64,000 nt of DNA from the NCBI RefSeq assembly GCF_000374285.1, contig NZ_KB893936.1:62001-126000 (forward strand), given 5' to 3'. Each line of letters starts with the position of its first letter. Within the stretch, counting starts at the first letter, position 1. A model generated the notes under the pieces. The model was not told the DNA's origin. It worked only from the letters and a program-made list of their open reading frames with translations, and searched no databases. Positions 53,071 to 63,715 of this stretch are shown here, one piece after another. The DNA comes from Actinobacillus capsulatus DSM 19761. Lineage in GTDB: Bacteria; Pseudomonadota; Gammaproteobacteria; Enterobacterales; Pasteurellaceae. The position numbers and the translations under genes are program-made.

Positions 53071-54660
53071 ATGGCGATTCAACAGGCGTTATTAAGTGTG
53101 TCTGACAAAAAAGGTATTGTAGAATTTGCACAAGGGCTTGTAGCTCGTGGTGTAAAATTACTTTCGACAGGCGGTACGGCAAAGCTTTTAGCTGAAGCAG
53201 GTTTACCGGTCACAGAAGTATCAGATTACACAGGCTTCCCTGAAATGATGGATGGTCGCGTAAAAACCCTACATCCGAAAGTACACGGCGGTATTCTTGG
53301 TCGCCGCGGTACGGACGATGAAGTGATGAACCAACACGGCATTGAATGTATCGATATGGTAGTAGTAAACTTATATCCGTTTGCGGCAACAGTTGCGAAT
53401 CCAAACTGCACTTTAGCGGATGCGGTTGAAAATATTGATATCGGCGGCCCAACAATGGTGCGTTCTGCGGCGAAAAACCATAAAGATGTGGCGATAGTGG
53501 TCAATAACAATGATTTTGATGATATTCTTGCTGAAATGGATCAACATCAAAACAGCTTAACTTTAGAAACCCGTTTTAATCTTGCGATTAAAGCTTTCGA
53601 GCATACCGCCCAATACGATTCAATGATTGCGAACTATTTCGGGCAAAAAGTGCCGCCTTATCAAGGAGCTGAGGAAGAAGATTTAACACAGCCAAGCGGA
53701 CAATTCCCGCGTACGCTAAACCTGAATTTTGTACGCAAACAAGCAATGCGTTATGGCGAAAACTCACATCAAAATGCAGCTTTCTATGTAGAAAACGAAG
53801 TAAAAGAGGCTTCTGTTTCAACCGCAAAACAATTACAAGGTAAAGCACTTTCTTATAACAATATTGCTGATACCGATGCAGCACTTGAATGCGTAAAAGA
53901 ATTTGCAGAACCGGCTTGCGTGATTGTGAAACACGCTAACCCTTGCGGAGTTGCATTAGGTAAAGACATTTTAGACGCGTACAACCGTGCTTACCAAACC
54001 GACCCAACATCTGCATTCGGTGGCATTATCGCCTTTAACCGAAAACTAGATGGTAAAACGGCGCAAACTATTGTAGGCCGTCAATTCGTGGAAGTGATTA
54101 TTGCACCAAGCATTTCGGAAGCAGCGAAGGAAGCATTAGCTAAGAAGAAAAATGTGCGTGTATTAGAATGTGGTGAATTTACCCAAGCACAAAAACGCTT
54201 AGATTTCAAACGTGTAAATGGCGGTTTATTAGTGCAAGATACGGATCAAGGCTCGGTTTCAATTGACGATTTACAAGTGGTATCTGAACGCAAACCAAGT
54301 CAAGAAGAACTTGAAGACTTATTATTCTGCTGGAAAGTCGCAAAATATGTGAAATCAAATGCGATTGTCTATGCGAAAAACGGTCAAACTATCGGTATCG
54401 GCGCAGGACAAATGAGCCGTGTATATTCAGCAAAAATTGCCAGCATTAAAGCTGAAGATGAAGGCTTACAAGTTGCAGGTTGTGTGATGGCATCTGATGC
54501 ATTCTTCCCATTCCGTGACGGTATTGATGCTGCGGCAAAAGTCGGCATTACTTGCGTGATTCACCCGGGCGGTTCAATGCGTGATCAAGAAGTAATTGAT
54601 GCTGCCAACGAACACGGTATGGCAATGGTCTTAACTGGTATGCGCCACTTCCGTCACTAA
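53071..54660 (+). CDS. purH: Bifunctional AICAR formyltransferase / IMP cyclohydrolase
   Basis: From [20 protein letters not shown] (preceded by AAGGAAC) the enzyme has 529 residues. The N-terminal IMP cyclohydrolase half has [28 protein letters not shown] and [21 protein letters not shown]. The C-terminal AICAR formyltransferase half has [43 protein letters not shown] and [14 protein letters not shown]. It catalyses the last two steps to IMP. purD does not follow; an uptake-sequence stem and then convergent lptD come next. Confidence 0.97.
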   Translation: MAIQQALLSVSDKKGIVEFAQGLVARGVKLLSTGGTAKLLAEAGLPVTEVSDYTGFPEMMDGRVKTLHPKVHGGILGRRGTDDEVMNQHGIECIDMVVVNLYPFAATVANPNCTLADAVENIDIGGPTMVRSAAKNHKDVAIVVNNNDFDDILAEMDQHQNSLTLETRFNLAIKAFEHTAQYDSMIANYFGQKVPPYQGAEEEDLTQPSGQFPRTLNLNFVRKQAMRYGENSHQNAAFYVENEVKEASVSTAKQLQGKALSYNNIADTDAALECVKEFAEPACVIVKHANPCGVALGKDILDAYNRAYQTDPTSAFGGIIAFNRKLDGKTAQTIVGRQFVEVIIAPSISEAAKEALAKKKNVRVLECGEFTQAQKRLDFKRVNGGLLVQDTDQGSVSIDDLQVVSERKPSQEELEDLLFCWKVAKYVKSNAIVYAKNGQTIGIGAGQMSRVYSAKIASIKAEDEGLQVAGCVMASDAFFPFRDGIDAAAKVGITCVIHPGGSMRDQEVIDAANEHGMAMVLTGMRHFRH

Positions 54661-54672
54661 TTATGCCCGAAC

Positions 54673-54757
54673 AAGCGGTCTATTTTCTCTAAAACTTTGC
54701 AAACTCCTCTCCTCCGTTCTAATTGAATTGCAAAAAATCAAGGAAAATAGACCGCTT
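54673..54757 (+). terminator. Widely spaced uptake-sequence stem after purH
   Basis: AAGCGGTCTATTTTC (54673-54687) pairs perfectly with GAAAATAGACCGCTT (54743-54757). The loop is 55 bases, longer than in the other stems, so terminator strength is uncertain. Confidence 0.55.
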
Positions 54758-54780
54758 TCTTTCGAAGCATAACTATAAAA

Positions 54781-54806
54781 AAAAGCGAGATTTCTCTCGC
54801 TTTTTT
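54781..54806 (-). terminator. Bidirectional terminator at the lptD end
   Basis: AAAAGCGAGA (54781-54790) and TCTCGCTTTT (54795-54804) enclose TTTC, with A-rich sequence on the left and TT on the right. It ends lptD on the minus strand and can back up purH termination. Confidence 0.9.
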
Positions 54807-54820
54807 ACTTTTTCAGCAAA

Positions 54821-57151
54821 CTAGTTAATTCCGTATTGCTCTGTATAAGGAATTAAACCTTTCTTCAGCATTTTACGTACACCGCTACTGTAATTTGTGC
54901 CGAAACGTAATTCAAAATTCACACCGAATTTATTGTCGTAGTATAAATCCTTAATGGTATCTGGCGCTCCGATTGGTGTTGCAGTCAACTTACGAGCCAC
55001 ATATACGTTAGCACTCCAACAGCAAGTGTTATAGTTCATAGAGAACTGGCTTTCTACTGGTTTTTTGAGCGCAATATCATGATAATGACTTGCCATAAAT
55101 GCCACACGATCCGTTAGCTCCCAGCCTACAACCGCACCAACTTGTTTAATATCTTGCCCATATGCATTACTACGTAAGTTCTGATTAATATAATCTTTAC
55201 TTGCAAAACGATAATTAAGCTGCATAAGTTTATCTTGACTTGGTTTATATTGTAGTGATGTATTCGCCAACGAAGTTTGGTTTAAACGCGTATCATATTG
55301 ATAAGCACCATGCCAATTCCATTTCGGATGGAACTTCCAGTTAGACTCCAATGCCCATGAAGACGAACGACCGGTGGTACGGAAATCATCAGAAATTTTA
55401 GATGGACTTAAATAGTACATTTGTCCTGCACTAAAATTAAACACTTCAGCACCTGTTTTATCGCTATAAAAACGTGTTGTTCCGCCAGCTGTCAAACGAT
55501 TTGCCGATGCAATACGGTCTAAACCGCTAAATGCTCGATCATTAAATAAGCTATAGAAATCCTGCTGCAATAATGTTGAATCATAACCGAAACTTACGCT
55601 CTGGTTTAAGCGAGAACCGATATTACTTTGATCTTTATACGGGCGATAAACATATTGTACATGAGGCTCAAAGGTTTGATTGAGACCTTTAAATAGCTGC
55701 TTATCTGCTTCTAATACCGTCTGAAGATCAATTTTTACTTGAGGAATAACTCGAGTCACATTTTTATCAATTTCATCCGCTTGCTTACTACTACCCTTTT
55801 CTTGGATATAGTGCGTCGCATAAAGCTTCGTTTCAAAATTTAAGCTACCATAACGATTCGCAAGTGGGAAATTCAGTGTTGGTTCAACATGAAAACGCCA
55901 TGCTTTCGGCATTAATGTGCTGTCATTCTCAAAACGAGCCACTTGAGTGAAGAATTTAAAATCCCCCCTTTGCACTAGGTTATCTTTATAATAGTTAAAG
56001 TCAATTTGCGGTAATACACGGTATGGTCCCACATCCAATTCATCAAAAGTTTGGAATTTTTTACCCGAAATCGATAAATTGTAATTTGGTTGATAATAAC
56101 CTAATTTAAATTGTTGGGTAGCGTAACCGTCAGTACTGCTACCGTATTCCGAATCAAAATCCGAAAAATAACGTTTATCACTGACTTTTGTATAATCTAC
56201 ATATAAACGCCAGTCGGTTAAGAAGCCCATATTGTGACGCCAATGCATCAAATAGCGCTTGCGATCATTATCATCAGGTTTATATTCGTCTAAACGATCT
56301 TTGCCCATATACTCACCGGCGATCTCCCCCTCTCCCAATTGGGTTAAATAGCGATATTCAGGGCTAATCTGCCAGCCTCGGCGTGAATAATAGGTTGGTG
56401 TAATCGTTGCATCCATATTCGGTGCAATGTTCCAATAAAAAGGCTGCGAATAAGTAAAACCGTCTTTGCTCGAACGACTAAAACTAGGAATTAATAGCCC
56501 TGAGCGACGACGATCGCCAATAGGGAATTGTAGATACGGTGAATAAAATACCGGCATACCTAGTACTTTAAAACGCGCATGCCAAATTTCAGCATATTCC
56601 TCATCAACATGCTGAATCATTTCATTGCCTTCAATAGACCACGCATTGTCATTCGGCAAACACGCTGTAAAAGTAGCATTTCTTAATATACGTTTATTCT
56701 TACTAAACGAACCGCTTTCCGCTGTACCTCGCCCTTGACGACCAACTAATTGGAATTCGGTATTTTGTAGATCCGCCGTTTCAGCACTGAGATTCATTGC
56801 CGCATCACGACCTTGTGCTTGAATAAGGTTATCTTGATATTGATATTTCCCCTTCAAAAATGCTCGACGGGACTGCTCACCATTTTGTTCTACTCGTACT
56901 TCATCTGCAAAGATAGAACGGTTGCCTTGTTTAATAGCAACATCTCCGGTATAAGTCGCATCTTTCGGCTGGTTAATCACGGCACTATCCGCTTCGATTT
57001 CTACCGGTAGCAAAGTTTGCTCCCCCTGAATTTCTTCACCTTGAAAATGCGGTACACCTAATAGACACTGTTCTCTCAAATCCGCTTGCGCATACTGAGC
57101 ATAAAACGCTGTCATCATTGCAATAGAAAGAACACTATAACGAGCTTTCAT
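54821..57151 (-). CDS. lptD: LPS assembly outer-membrane protein LptD
   Basis: The 776-residue precursor has a signal peptide ending near [11 protein letters not shown] (about residue 24). An N-terminal OstA-type periplasmic domain ([36 protein letters not shown]) precedes the large beta-barrel. LptD cysteines are visible at the mature N-terminus (EQCLLG), in TACLPND, and a CC pair late in the chain ([17 protein letters not shown]), as needed for its disulfides. It inserts LPS in the outer leaflet together with LptE. Confidence 0.95.
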   Translation of the reverse strand: MKARYSVLSIAMMTAFYAQYAQADLREQCLLGVPHFQGEEIQGEQTLLPVEIEADSAVINQPKDATYTGDVAIKQGNRSIFADEVRVEQNGEQSRRAFLKGKYQYQDNLIQAQGRDAAMNLSAETADLQNTEFQLVGRQGRGTAESGSFSKNKRILRNATFTACLPNDNAWSIEGNEMIQHVDEEYAEIWHARFKVLGMPVFYSPYLQFPIGDRRRSGLLIPSFSRSSKDGFTYSQPFYWNIAPNMDATITPTYYSRRGWQISPEYRYLTQLGEGEIAGEYMGKDRLDEYKPDDNDRKRYLMHWRHNMGFLTDWRLYVDYTKVSDKRYFSDFDSEYGSSTDGYATQQFKLGYYQPNYNLSISGKKFQTFDELDVGPYRVLPQIDFNYYKDNLVQRGDFKFFTQVARFENDSTLMPKAWRFHVEPTLNFPLANRYGSLNFETKLYATHYIQEKGSSKQADEIDKNVTRVIPQVKIDLQTVLEADKQLFKGLNQTFEPHVQYVYRPYKDQSNIGSRLNQSVSFGYDSTLLQQDFYSLFNDRAFSGLDRIASANRLTAGGTTRFYSDKTGAEVFNFSAGQMYYLSPSKISDDFRTTGRSSSWALESNWKFHPKWNWHGAYQYDTRLNQTSLANTSLQYKPSQDKLMQLNYRFASKDYINQNLRSNAYGQDIKQVGAVVGWELTDRVAFMASHYHDIALKKPVESQFSMNYNTCCWSANVYVARKLTATPIGAPDTIKDLYYDNKFGVNFELRFGTNYSSGVRKMLKKGLIPYTEQYGIN

Positions 57152-57217
57152 AATAGTTCCTTATGTAAATGGGCGAACCCATCATAAATTCCAAAAGTGT
57201 GTAAGCACACCTTTTAC

Positions 57218-58585
57218 TTAAATAATTCTTGAGAATTGTTGCCTTTTCGCAAGCTGTCTTGAATATACGTCAAAACATAAACAAATATTACGAATTAACA
57301 AACGACCTCGCGGCGAAACCACAATACTATTTTCGTTAATATCCAATAAACCGTCTTTTGCTAACGGCTCAAGTAGCACTAAATCTTCGGCAAAATACTG
57401 TTTAAAATCAATTTGATACTCAGCCTGCAAGCGGTCAAATTCCAACTTAAAGTTGCAAATCAACGCTTTAATCACATCACGGCGGATACAATCGTCTTTG
57501 CTTAACGTTAAGCCTTTGTGTAATGCAATACCACGTTCTTCTACATTTGCGTAATATTGTTGTAATTCTTTATGGTTTTGTGCGTAGGTATCGCCAAATA
57601 AACTAATCGCCGACACGCCCATTCCTAATAAATCACATTCTTCTTGGGTGGTATAGCCTTGGAAGTTGCGATGTAACACCCCCTGCTGTTGTGCAATCGC
57701 AAGTTCGTCATCCGGTTTAGCAAAGTGATCCATACCGATAAATTTATAGCCGTTACCACCTAAGAATTCGATTGTCTTTTGTAGAATAGTTAATTTGGTT
57801 TCTGGAGCCGGCAACATGTCGTCTTTAATTTTGATTTGCGCGGCAAAGCGGCTTGGCAAATGCGCATAGTTAAACACGCTCATACGATCCGGATTCAGCT
57901 CAATAACACGCTCAAGCGTATACATAAAGCTTTCGACATTTTGTTTTGGTAAACCGTAAATCAAATCAATATTGGTCGAAGTGAAACCAAGCTCTTTCGC
58001 ACGTTTCATTAAGGCAAAAATGAATTCTTCGTCTTGCTCACGATTTACCAATTTTTGCACTTCTTTGTTGAAGTCTTGAATCCCCATACTGATACGGTTA
58101 AATCCAATGCGACGCAAATGATCCAACATATCCAATTCAATTTCACGCGGATCCATTTCAATACTGATTTCCGCGTCATCGCTCACGTTAAAATGCTTGC
58201 GTAACATCGCCATTAAACGCTCGGATTGCGCTTCATCTAAATAAGTCGGCGTACCGCCCCCCCAGTGAATTTGCGTTACCGTACGATTTGTGAAAAGTGG
58301 AGCACGCGTCTTAATTTCTTTTTCAAGATAATCCAAATAAATGTCTACTTTATGCTGATGACGAGTAATAATTTTATTACACGCACAGAAATAGCATAAT
58401 TTATGGCAGAATGGGATATGCACATAAAGTGATAATGGGCGATTCGGATAGCGTGCCGAAGCCGCCTTAAAATCCTCATCATTGTAGCTTTCACTAAACT
58501 CTAACGCCGTTGGATAAGACGTATAACGAGGGCCGGATTGGTTATATTTTTGGATAAGGGCTAAATCCCAAATAATTTCTGACAT
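57218..58585 (-). CDS. hemN: Oxygen-independent coproporphyrinogen III oxidase
   Basis: From MSEIIWDLALIQKYNQSGPRYTSYPTALEF the enzyme has 455 residues. The radical-SAM cluster motif CxxxCxxC is in HIPFCHKLCYFCACNK and the conserved HWGGGTPTYL follows. GMDHFAKPDDELAIAQ and LHRNFQGYTTQ are HemN-specific, so this is true HemN rather than HemW. It makes protoporphyrinogen IX without oxygen. A start nine codons upstream is possible but less well placed. It is two to three bases from the DUF2489 gene. Confidence 0.96.
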   Translation of the reverse strand: MSEIIWDLALIQKYNQSGPRYTSYPTALEFSESYNDEDFKAASARYPNRPLSLYVHIPFCHKLCYFCACNKIITRHQHKVDIYLDYLEKEIKTRAPLFTNRTVTQIHWGGGTPTYLDEAQSERLMAMLRKHFNVSDDAEISIEMDPREIELDMLDHLRRIGFNRISMGIQDFNKEVQKLVNREQDEEFIFALMKRAKELGFTSTNIDLIYGLPKQNVESFMYTLERVIELNPDRMSVFNYAHLPSRFAAQIKIKDDMLPAPETKLTILQKTIEFLGGNGYKFIGMDHFAKPDDELAIAQQQGVLHRNFQGYTTQEECDLLGMGVSAISLFGDTYAQNHKELQQYYANVEERGIALHKGLTLSKDDCIRRDVIKALICNFKLEFDRLQAEYQIDFKQYFAEDLVLLEPLAKDGLLDINENSIVVSPRGRLLIRNICLCFDVYSRQLAKRQQFSRII

Positions 58586-58615
58586 TGGATTTCCTTCAAA
58601 GATAGTAGTCACTCA

Positions 58616-59083
58616 CTATAATGTAATCTTCAATTGCGCGATATCGATGAGTAATTGATGACATTCCGCTTTAATTTGCTCTTCCAACTCAACCTCTTTC
58701 GATTGACGAAGTAAATCTTGCTTCATACGTTCATTACGTTTCAAGGTCTTACGCTCGTCTAAAATCGGCATATTTTCCACAACTTGATACAGCTCCCACA
58801 TTGCTGGATATTGGCTTAGTTGTTTGCCCAATACATCAAGTAACGGTTTTAAACGAAGCACGCCTTCCGAAAAATCACATTGTTCGGAAAGTATTGCACG
58901 TGCAATCACATCAATACTCTCAGTAATTCGCTCAAAACGTGCTTTCTGAGCCTGCTCGGCTTGCACTAATAATGCCTTGTGTTGCATATTCTGTTTACGT
59001 AATTTCAACATCAAGTAAACCGCATAGCCTGCCATTGAAAGCACGATCAATATTGCAAAAATAATGAGAAAAAATCGAATCAT
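58616..59083 (-). CDS. DUF2489 family membrane-anchored protein
   Basis: The 155-residue protein has one N-terminal membrane segment (FFLIIFAILIVLSMAGYAVYLML) and a helical, charged remainder (RFERITESIDVIARAILSEQCDFSEGVLRLKPLLDVLG). This is the DUF2489 pattern common in Vibrionaceae and Pasteurellaceae next to hemN and yihI. Function is unknown. It lies 14 bases after yihI and just before hemN, so the three form an operon. Confidence 0.85.
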   Translation of the reverse strand: MIRFFLIIFAILIVLSMAGYAVYLMLKLRKQNMQHKALLVQAEQAQKARFERITESIDVIARAILSEQCDFSEGVLRLKPLLDVLGKQLSQYPAMWELYQVVENMPILDERKTLKRNERMKQDLLRQSKEVELEEQIKAECHQLLIDIAQLKITL

Positions 59084-59097
59084 ACGCTTTTTTAAGT

Positions 59098-59670
59098 TTA
59101 TCTAAATTGGTTAATATCCATTGTTTCGAATTGGCGAAGTAACGCATCACCATTATCTTCATCTTGGATACCTAAGTCAGTCATTAATTCATCAATGCGA
59201 TCTAAACATTCGTCGACAAATTTTTGATCTTTAGCAGATAAGGTTTTACCCGCTTCAATTTCATCTAATAATTGGTTTAAGATCTCATTGTTCTCTAATT
59301 GTTCAAGCTCTAATTCCGGTGATAAATGCGGTTTATATTCTTCTAACGGCACCGGCTTAATCATTTGACCTTTCTCCGGTTTATTCACAAATTCCACCAT
59401 AAGCGGGATTTTTTTACGGCTACCGATACGAGGGTCTTTAGTCTCTTTAACTACAGCTTTTTTCTGCTCTGCCGGATCTACATTGCGTGAACCTGTCGGC
59501 AAGCCTTTATGTTTACGTTTTTTCTTTTCTTCACGGGCTTTTGCATCAAGTTCATAACGTGTAGGTTTACGGTTTTTACCGCCACCTAATTTAGGTTGTT
59601 CCGGTTTTTTATCTGCTTTTCTAGCAGGCATAATGTCAGTAATACGACGTGTTTTTTTAGTACGGCTCAT
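59098..59670 (-). CDS. yihI: Der GTPase-activating protein YihI
   Basis: The 190-residue protein has a very basic N-terminal half ([46 protein letters not shown]) and an acidic helical C-terminal half ([41 protein letters not shown]). YihI activates the GTPase Der and so tunes late 50S assembly. It is first in the yihI-DUF2489-hemN operon. Confidence 0.93.
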   Translation of the reverse strand: MSRTKKTRRITDIMPARKADKKPEQPKLGGGKNRKPTRYELDAKAREEKKKRKHKGLPTGSRNVDPAEQKKAVVKETKDPRIGSRKKIPLMVEFVNKPEKGQMIKPVPLEEYKPHLSPELELEQLENNEILNQLLDEIEAGKTLSAKDQKFVDECLDRIDELMTDLGIQDEDNGDALLRQFETMDINQFR

Positions 59671-59748
59671 AATATCTATTCTTTTCTATAAAAAATTAAA
59701 CGATTATTCTACAAGGAATCTGATTTGCTGAACAGAGATGAAATAAAA

Positions 59749-59804
59749 ATAGCGGTCAGATTCTCGGAGAATTTTGCAAAAATTCCTTTAAATCCGACCG
59801 CTAT
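59749..59804 (-). terminator. Uptake-sequence terminator after the YidE-type gene
   Basis: ATAGCGGTCAGATT (59749-59762) pairs with AATCCGACCGCTAT (59791-59804) with one G-U type mismatch. It lies 20 bases downstream of the transporter gene on the minus strand. Confidence 0.7.
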
Positions 59805-59824
59805 CTATCGTTAAAAGCTTTTAA

Positions 59825-61483
59825 CTAACCAGCTGCCCACAACAAAATAGCGAGTAATTGAGGTAAAATAATACGTAAAAACATCACTAACGGATAAACG
59901 GTCGCATAAGAAAGCGCTGCCGCGCCATTTCCGTCTTTAATCTCATTTGCAAATGCCAATGCCGGTGGATCCGTCATTGAGCCAGCAAGCAAACCGCATA
60001 ATGAAAGATAGTTCATTTTGGCATAAATACGGGCTATCAATGCCGTTATCATTAACGGAACAAAGGTAATAATAGCGCCGTATCCCATCCATGAAAGGCC
60101 CTCTGGACTGAGCAAGGTATCAAGGAAATTCGCCCCTGCTTTCAAACCGACTACAGAGAGGAATAATACGATCCCAATTTCTCGTAGCGCTAAGTTCGCA
60201 CTTGGTGGCATAAACCAATAAAGTTTACCGATACTGCCAATTCTCGCTAAAATTAGTGCCACAACCAGTGGACCGCCGGCTAAGCCTAATTTTAATGCGA
60301 CAGGGAATCCCGGTACATAAAGCGGTAGAGAGCCTAAGAGTACGCCTAAGCCGATCCCAACAAAAATCGGCAACATTTGTACTTGTTGTAATTTTTGGTG
60401 CGCATCACCAATAATAGCACGTACCGTCTCAATATCTTCTTGGCGTCCAACTAGGTTCAGTACATCACCAAACTGCAATGCCATTTCCCCATTCGGAATC
60501 AGTTCTACCCCAGCCCGATTTAGGCGAGAAATCACCACTTCATATTTCCCTTTCAGCATTAAATGGCGTATTTTCTTACCGAAGACATTCTCATTAGTCA
60601 CCACTGCCCGTTCCGAACGATAACACGTTCCTCTTGTTGATAATGAAATATGTGCTTCTTCTCCTAAGATCAGCTGCATTTTATGTAACATGGCTTTTTC
60701 GCCAACTAAATGCAGAACATCTCCTAACTGTAAAACCGTATCTACTTTAGGAACAAGTAGCTCTTCCCCTCGTTTTAAACGAGAATAAATCACTTTATGG
60801 CTTTCAAAATCGGGGATTTCTTTTAATTTTAATCCGCCTAAATTCGGATTAATTAAGCGAACATTTAAGGTATCAAGCCCTTCTTTTTGTTGATTTTGGC
60901 TATTATCAAAATCAGCGGCTTCTTTATCTATATTAATTTTGAATAAAATTCGCACTAGCCACATTGAAAGCAAAATACCGATAATCCCAAACGGATAAGC
61001 AATCGCATAGCTCATTCCCATTACAGCAGTGGTATTTTCTCCACCTAATTCAGCAAGAACCTGTTGACCTGCCCCTAAAGATGGTGTATTCGTCACCGCT
61101 CCGGAGAAAATCCCCAAGATAGCCGGTAACGGTACATCGAAAATAAGATGGATTAAGGCGACTAAAATACCGCTTAACAGCACAATTAAGATCGCAAAAG
61201 CATTAAGTTTTAAACCGGATTGCCTTAACGAACCGAAAAAGCCCGGTCCAACTTGAATACCAATTGAGTAAACAAATAAAATCAGACCAAACTCTTGAAT
61301 AAAGTGTAATGTATGCGAATCAATCTTAACGCCATACATCGTAGAAAAATGGGAGACAATTATCCCACCAAATAACACGCCCCCAATGCCAAGCCCCACA
61401 CCTTTGATCTTTAAGTGCCCAAGCCATAAGCCTAATACGGCAACTAATGACAATAAGCTTACTATAATTGCGATATCACTCAT
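59825..61483 (-). CDS. YidE/YbjL-type putative transporter (AAE family)
   Basis: From [40 protein letters not shown] the protein has 552 residues. It has about five membrane segments, then two TrkA-C/RCK_C domains (about 200-290 and 295-375; each with the E-L-(V/I)P-(K/N)...LQ-GDVL-LVG motif), then another group of membrane segments. This is the duplicated Asp-Al_Ex layout of the aspartate:alanine exchanger family. E. coli YidE is the nearest named protein. The substrate is not known. It is divergent from gltS. Confidence 0.9.
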   Translation of the reverse strand: MSDIAIIVSLLSLVAVLGLWLGHLKIKGVGLGIGGVLFGGIIVSHFSTMYGVKIDSHTLHFIQEFGLILFVYSIGIQVGPGFFGSLRQSGLKLNAFAILIVLLSGILVALIHLIFDVPLPAILGIFSGAVTNTPSLGAGQQVLAELGGENTTAVMGMSYAIAYPFGIIGILLSMWLVRILFKINIDKEAADFDNSQNQQKEGLDTLNVRLINPNLGGLKLKEIPDFESHKVIYSRLKRGEELLVPKVDTVLQLGDVLHLVGEKAMLHKMQLILGEEAHISLSTRGTCYRSERAVVTNENVFGKKIRHLMLKGKYEVVISRLNRAGVELIPNGEMALQFGDVLNLVGRQEDIETVRAIIGDAHQKLQQVQMLPIFVGIGLGVLLGSLPLYVPGFPVALKLGLAGGPLVVALILARIGSIGKLYWFMPPSANLALREIGIVLFLSVVGLKAGANFLDTLLSPEGLSWMGYGAIITFVPLMITALIARIYAKMNYLSLCGLLAGSMTDPPALAFANEIKDGNGAAALSYATVYPLVMFLRIILPQLLAILLWAAG

Positions 61484-61744
61484 ATTGAGTCTCCACGATA
61501 AAATAATTACTGAGGAAATTCTATCAAAGCACAAAAACAAAAAATGCGAACTGATTCAAGAAATAAGCGCTTATTTACTCAAAAAGCTGATCTCCCTCAA
61601 AATTTATGTGAATAATTGGATAAGTTTTTCTAATTTTATAAATAATTTTTCTTATCCCTTCCCCTTTGACAAATCAAAATGTTTGTTCTAGTATCAAATA
61701 ATATTTATTTTTAAACATTCATTTAACATTTTAGAGGAGCACCT

Positions 61745-62962
61745 ATGGAACCAATAATTCTTAACGGTTACCACACACTTATTGCTGCTACACTCGTTCT
61801 TCTCGTAGGGCACTTTTTAGTTGGTAAAATTAAATTTCTACAAGACTTTAATATTCCTGAAGCAGTAGCTGGTGGTTTAGTGGCCGCGACCGTTATTTTC
61901 TGTCTTTATAACTGGGCGGGTATTTCTTTCCAGTTTGAAAAGAGCTTACAAAATGCATTTATGTTAGCTTTCTTCGCTTCTGTAGGTTTATCAGCTGACT
62001 TCTCTCGTTTAAAACAAGGTGGTATGCCCCTTGTGATCTTCCTCATCATTGTGGGTGTCTTTATTGTTATCCAAAATGCCGTGGGCGTTGGTCTTGCAAC
62101 AGCATTAGGTTTAGATCCTCTTGTGGGTTTAATTACCGGTTCAATCACCTTAACCGGTGGTCATGGAACCGGTGCGGCATGGGCAAAAATATTCTCTGAA
62201 CAATACGGCATCAGCGGAATTATGGAAATGGCGATGGCATCAGCAACATTCGGTTTAGTTGCTGGTGGTTTGGTCGGTGGTCCGGTTGCACGTCGCTTAG
62301 TCAATAAAATGAAAAAAGACCGTAAACAACACAGCAAAAAAGTGGATGCTTCAGCAGAGCAATATGACGATAGCACGTTTGAAGATGCAGATAGCGTACG
62401 CTTTATCACAGCAAGCTCAACAATCGAAACTATGGCGTTATTTGCCGCATGTTTAGCCTTCTCATCCGTAATGGCGAACTCTTTCCCTGATCTAGGCTTG
62501 CCTCAATTCGTATGGGCATTAGGTTTTGGCGTAATTTTACGTAACGTATTAACCGCCGTATTTAAATTCGATATGTTTGATCGTGCGATTGACGTATTTG
62601 GTAACGCATCATTAAGTTTATTCTTAGCAATGGCGCTTATGAGTATCAAACTATGGGAATTAGCTGGTCTTGCTGGTCCAATGTTAATTATCCTCACCGT
62701 ACAAACTTTAGTGATGATTCTATATGGTTACTTTGTGACCTTCCGTGTAATGGGTAAAGATTACGACGCGGCAATTTTAACCGCCGGTCACTGTGGTTTC
62801 GGCTTAGGTGCAACCCCAACTGCGGTAGCAAATATGCAATCTGTAACAGAGGCCTTTGGTCCGTCACACAAAGCCTTCTTAATCGTACCATTAGTCGGCG
62901 CGTTCTTCGTAGACCTGTTAAACTTAGGTGTAATTACTTGGTTTGTTGAGTTCTTACGTTAA
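61745..62962 (+). CDS. gltS: Sodium/glutamate symporter
   Basis: The 405-residue inner-membrane carrier has about ten hydrophobic segments. GltS landmarks are NIPEAVAGGLVAA, FFASVGLSADFSRLKQGG, LITGSITLTGGHGTGAAWA (the first re-entrant loop) and TAGHCGFGLGATPTAVANM (the second, inverted). A hydrophilic stretch in the centre (NKMKKDRKQHSKKVDASAEQ) is the expected cytoplasmic loop. GAGGAG precedes the start. It takes up glutamate with Na+. Confidence 0.96.
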   Translation: MEPIILNGYHTLIAATLVLLVGHFLVGKIKFLQDFNIPEAVAGGLVAATVIFCLYNWAGISFQFEKSLQNAFMLAFFASVGLSADFSRLKQGGMPLVIFLIIVGVFIVIQNAVGVGLATALGLDPLVGLITGSITLTGGHGTGAAWAKIFSEQYGISGIMEMAMASATFGLVAGGLVGGPVARRLVNKMKKDRKQHSKKVDASAEQYDDSTFEDADSVRFITASSTIETMALFAACLAFSSVMANSFPDLGLPQFVWALGFGVILRNVLTAVFKFDMFDRAIDVFGNASLSLFLAMALMSIKLWELAGLAGPMLIILTVQTLVMILYGYFVTFRVMGKDYDAAILTAGHCGFGLGATPTAVANMQSVTEAFGPSHKAFLIVPLVGAFFVDLLNLGVITWFVEFLR

Positions 62963-62980
62963 TCTGTTTAACCTTAAAGC

Positions 62981-63006
62981 AAAGGGCACTTTAATCAGTG
63001 CCCTTT
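62981..63006 (+). terminator. Bidirectional terminator between gltS and yacL
   Basis: AAAGGGCACT (62981-62990) pairs perfectly with AGTGCCCTTT (62997-63006) and is followed by ATTTTT. The genes converge here. Confidence 0.88.
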
Positions 63007-63024
63007 ATTTTTGCTATAACAAGA

Positions 63025-63402
63025 TTAGTGATAAGTTTTGCTAAATTTTTGATAAGCTTTTAAGAAATTTTCAAAATCCTCTAAACCACAAAATGCGATA
63101 CTTTCTTGATCATAAAACTGGAACCCGTCCTCCATTTGCGATTCATCGAATGCATCATCTAGATTATTCGCTTTCACCATCACTTCATCCGCATCAATAA
63201 ATAAACTATATTCTCGACCTTCCAAAACATATTCATAAGGATTCGGATAAGTTGCACGACACTTGTCGATTTCCGCTAAAACTTTGTTTATCTCTTGTGG
63301 ATTCTCCGCAATCTCTGTATTTAACCAACGAGCAAATGCTTCGTGATCCATTGAACATTTTGCGACCACACCATGAATTGAATGCGTAAATTGATATTCC
63401 AT
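63025..63402 (-). CDS. yacL: UPF0231 family protein YacL
   Basis: From [23 protein letters not shown] (preceded by AAGGAG) the protein has 125 residues. The UPF0231 pattern is clear: the start YxFxxxIxGVV, [23 protein letters not shown], then [31 protein letters not shown], all aligned with E. coli YacL. The protein is acidic and cytoplasmic. Function is unknown. Confidence 0.92.
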   Translation of the reverse strand: MEYQFTHSIHGVVAKCSMDHEAFARWLNTEIAENPQEINKVLAEIDKCRATYPNPYEYVLEGREYSLFIDADEVMVKANNLDDAFDESQMEDGFQFYDQESIAFCGLEDFENFLKAYQKFSKTYH

Positions 63403-63715
63403 TGCAAACTCCTTGAATGGGTAAATTTGCCTTATTATAGCGGAAAACAAGCGGTTAAATTGACAAAATTTTTTCGTTCTTTGTACAACAGCTACATAAT
63501 ACCTTATAGAATAAAGCTTCCCCCTCTTTACAGGCTCAATTTTTCCACTATCCTTAATTTTTTAAAGGCCTGTCGTGAGGTTTAACCACTTAATGAATGC
63601 CCCAGATCTTGTTCAGTGACAAGTTTGATAATTTATAAACGAAATTGATAAAAATAAAACATAATCTACACCCCAAATTAGGGGTCCAAGTTTTGGGGCG
63701 CAGCTCACTTTTCGC
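63403..63715. other. Intergenic region with a solitary IS3-type end
   Basis: This 313-base gap holds an uptake sequence (63447-63456), AT-rich sequence with no gene that I can support, and a 24-base IS-end-like sequence at 63684-63707. No transposase remnant was recognised. Confidence 0.6.
63684..63707 (+). repeat. Solitary inverted-repeat end resembling the IS3-family element
   Basis: The 24 bases beginning GTCCAAGTTTTGGGG and ending GCAGCTCA match the right end of the IS at 4456-4479 at 21 of 24 positions and in the same orientation. No partner end or transposase is visible on either side within the window. A palindrome CCCCAAATTAGGGG lies immediately upstream (63671-63684). Confidence 0.6.
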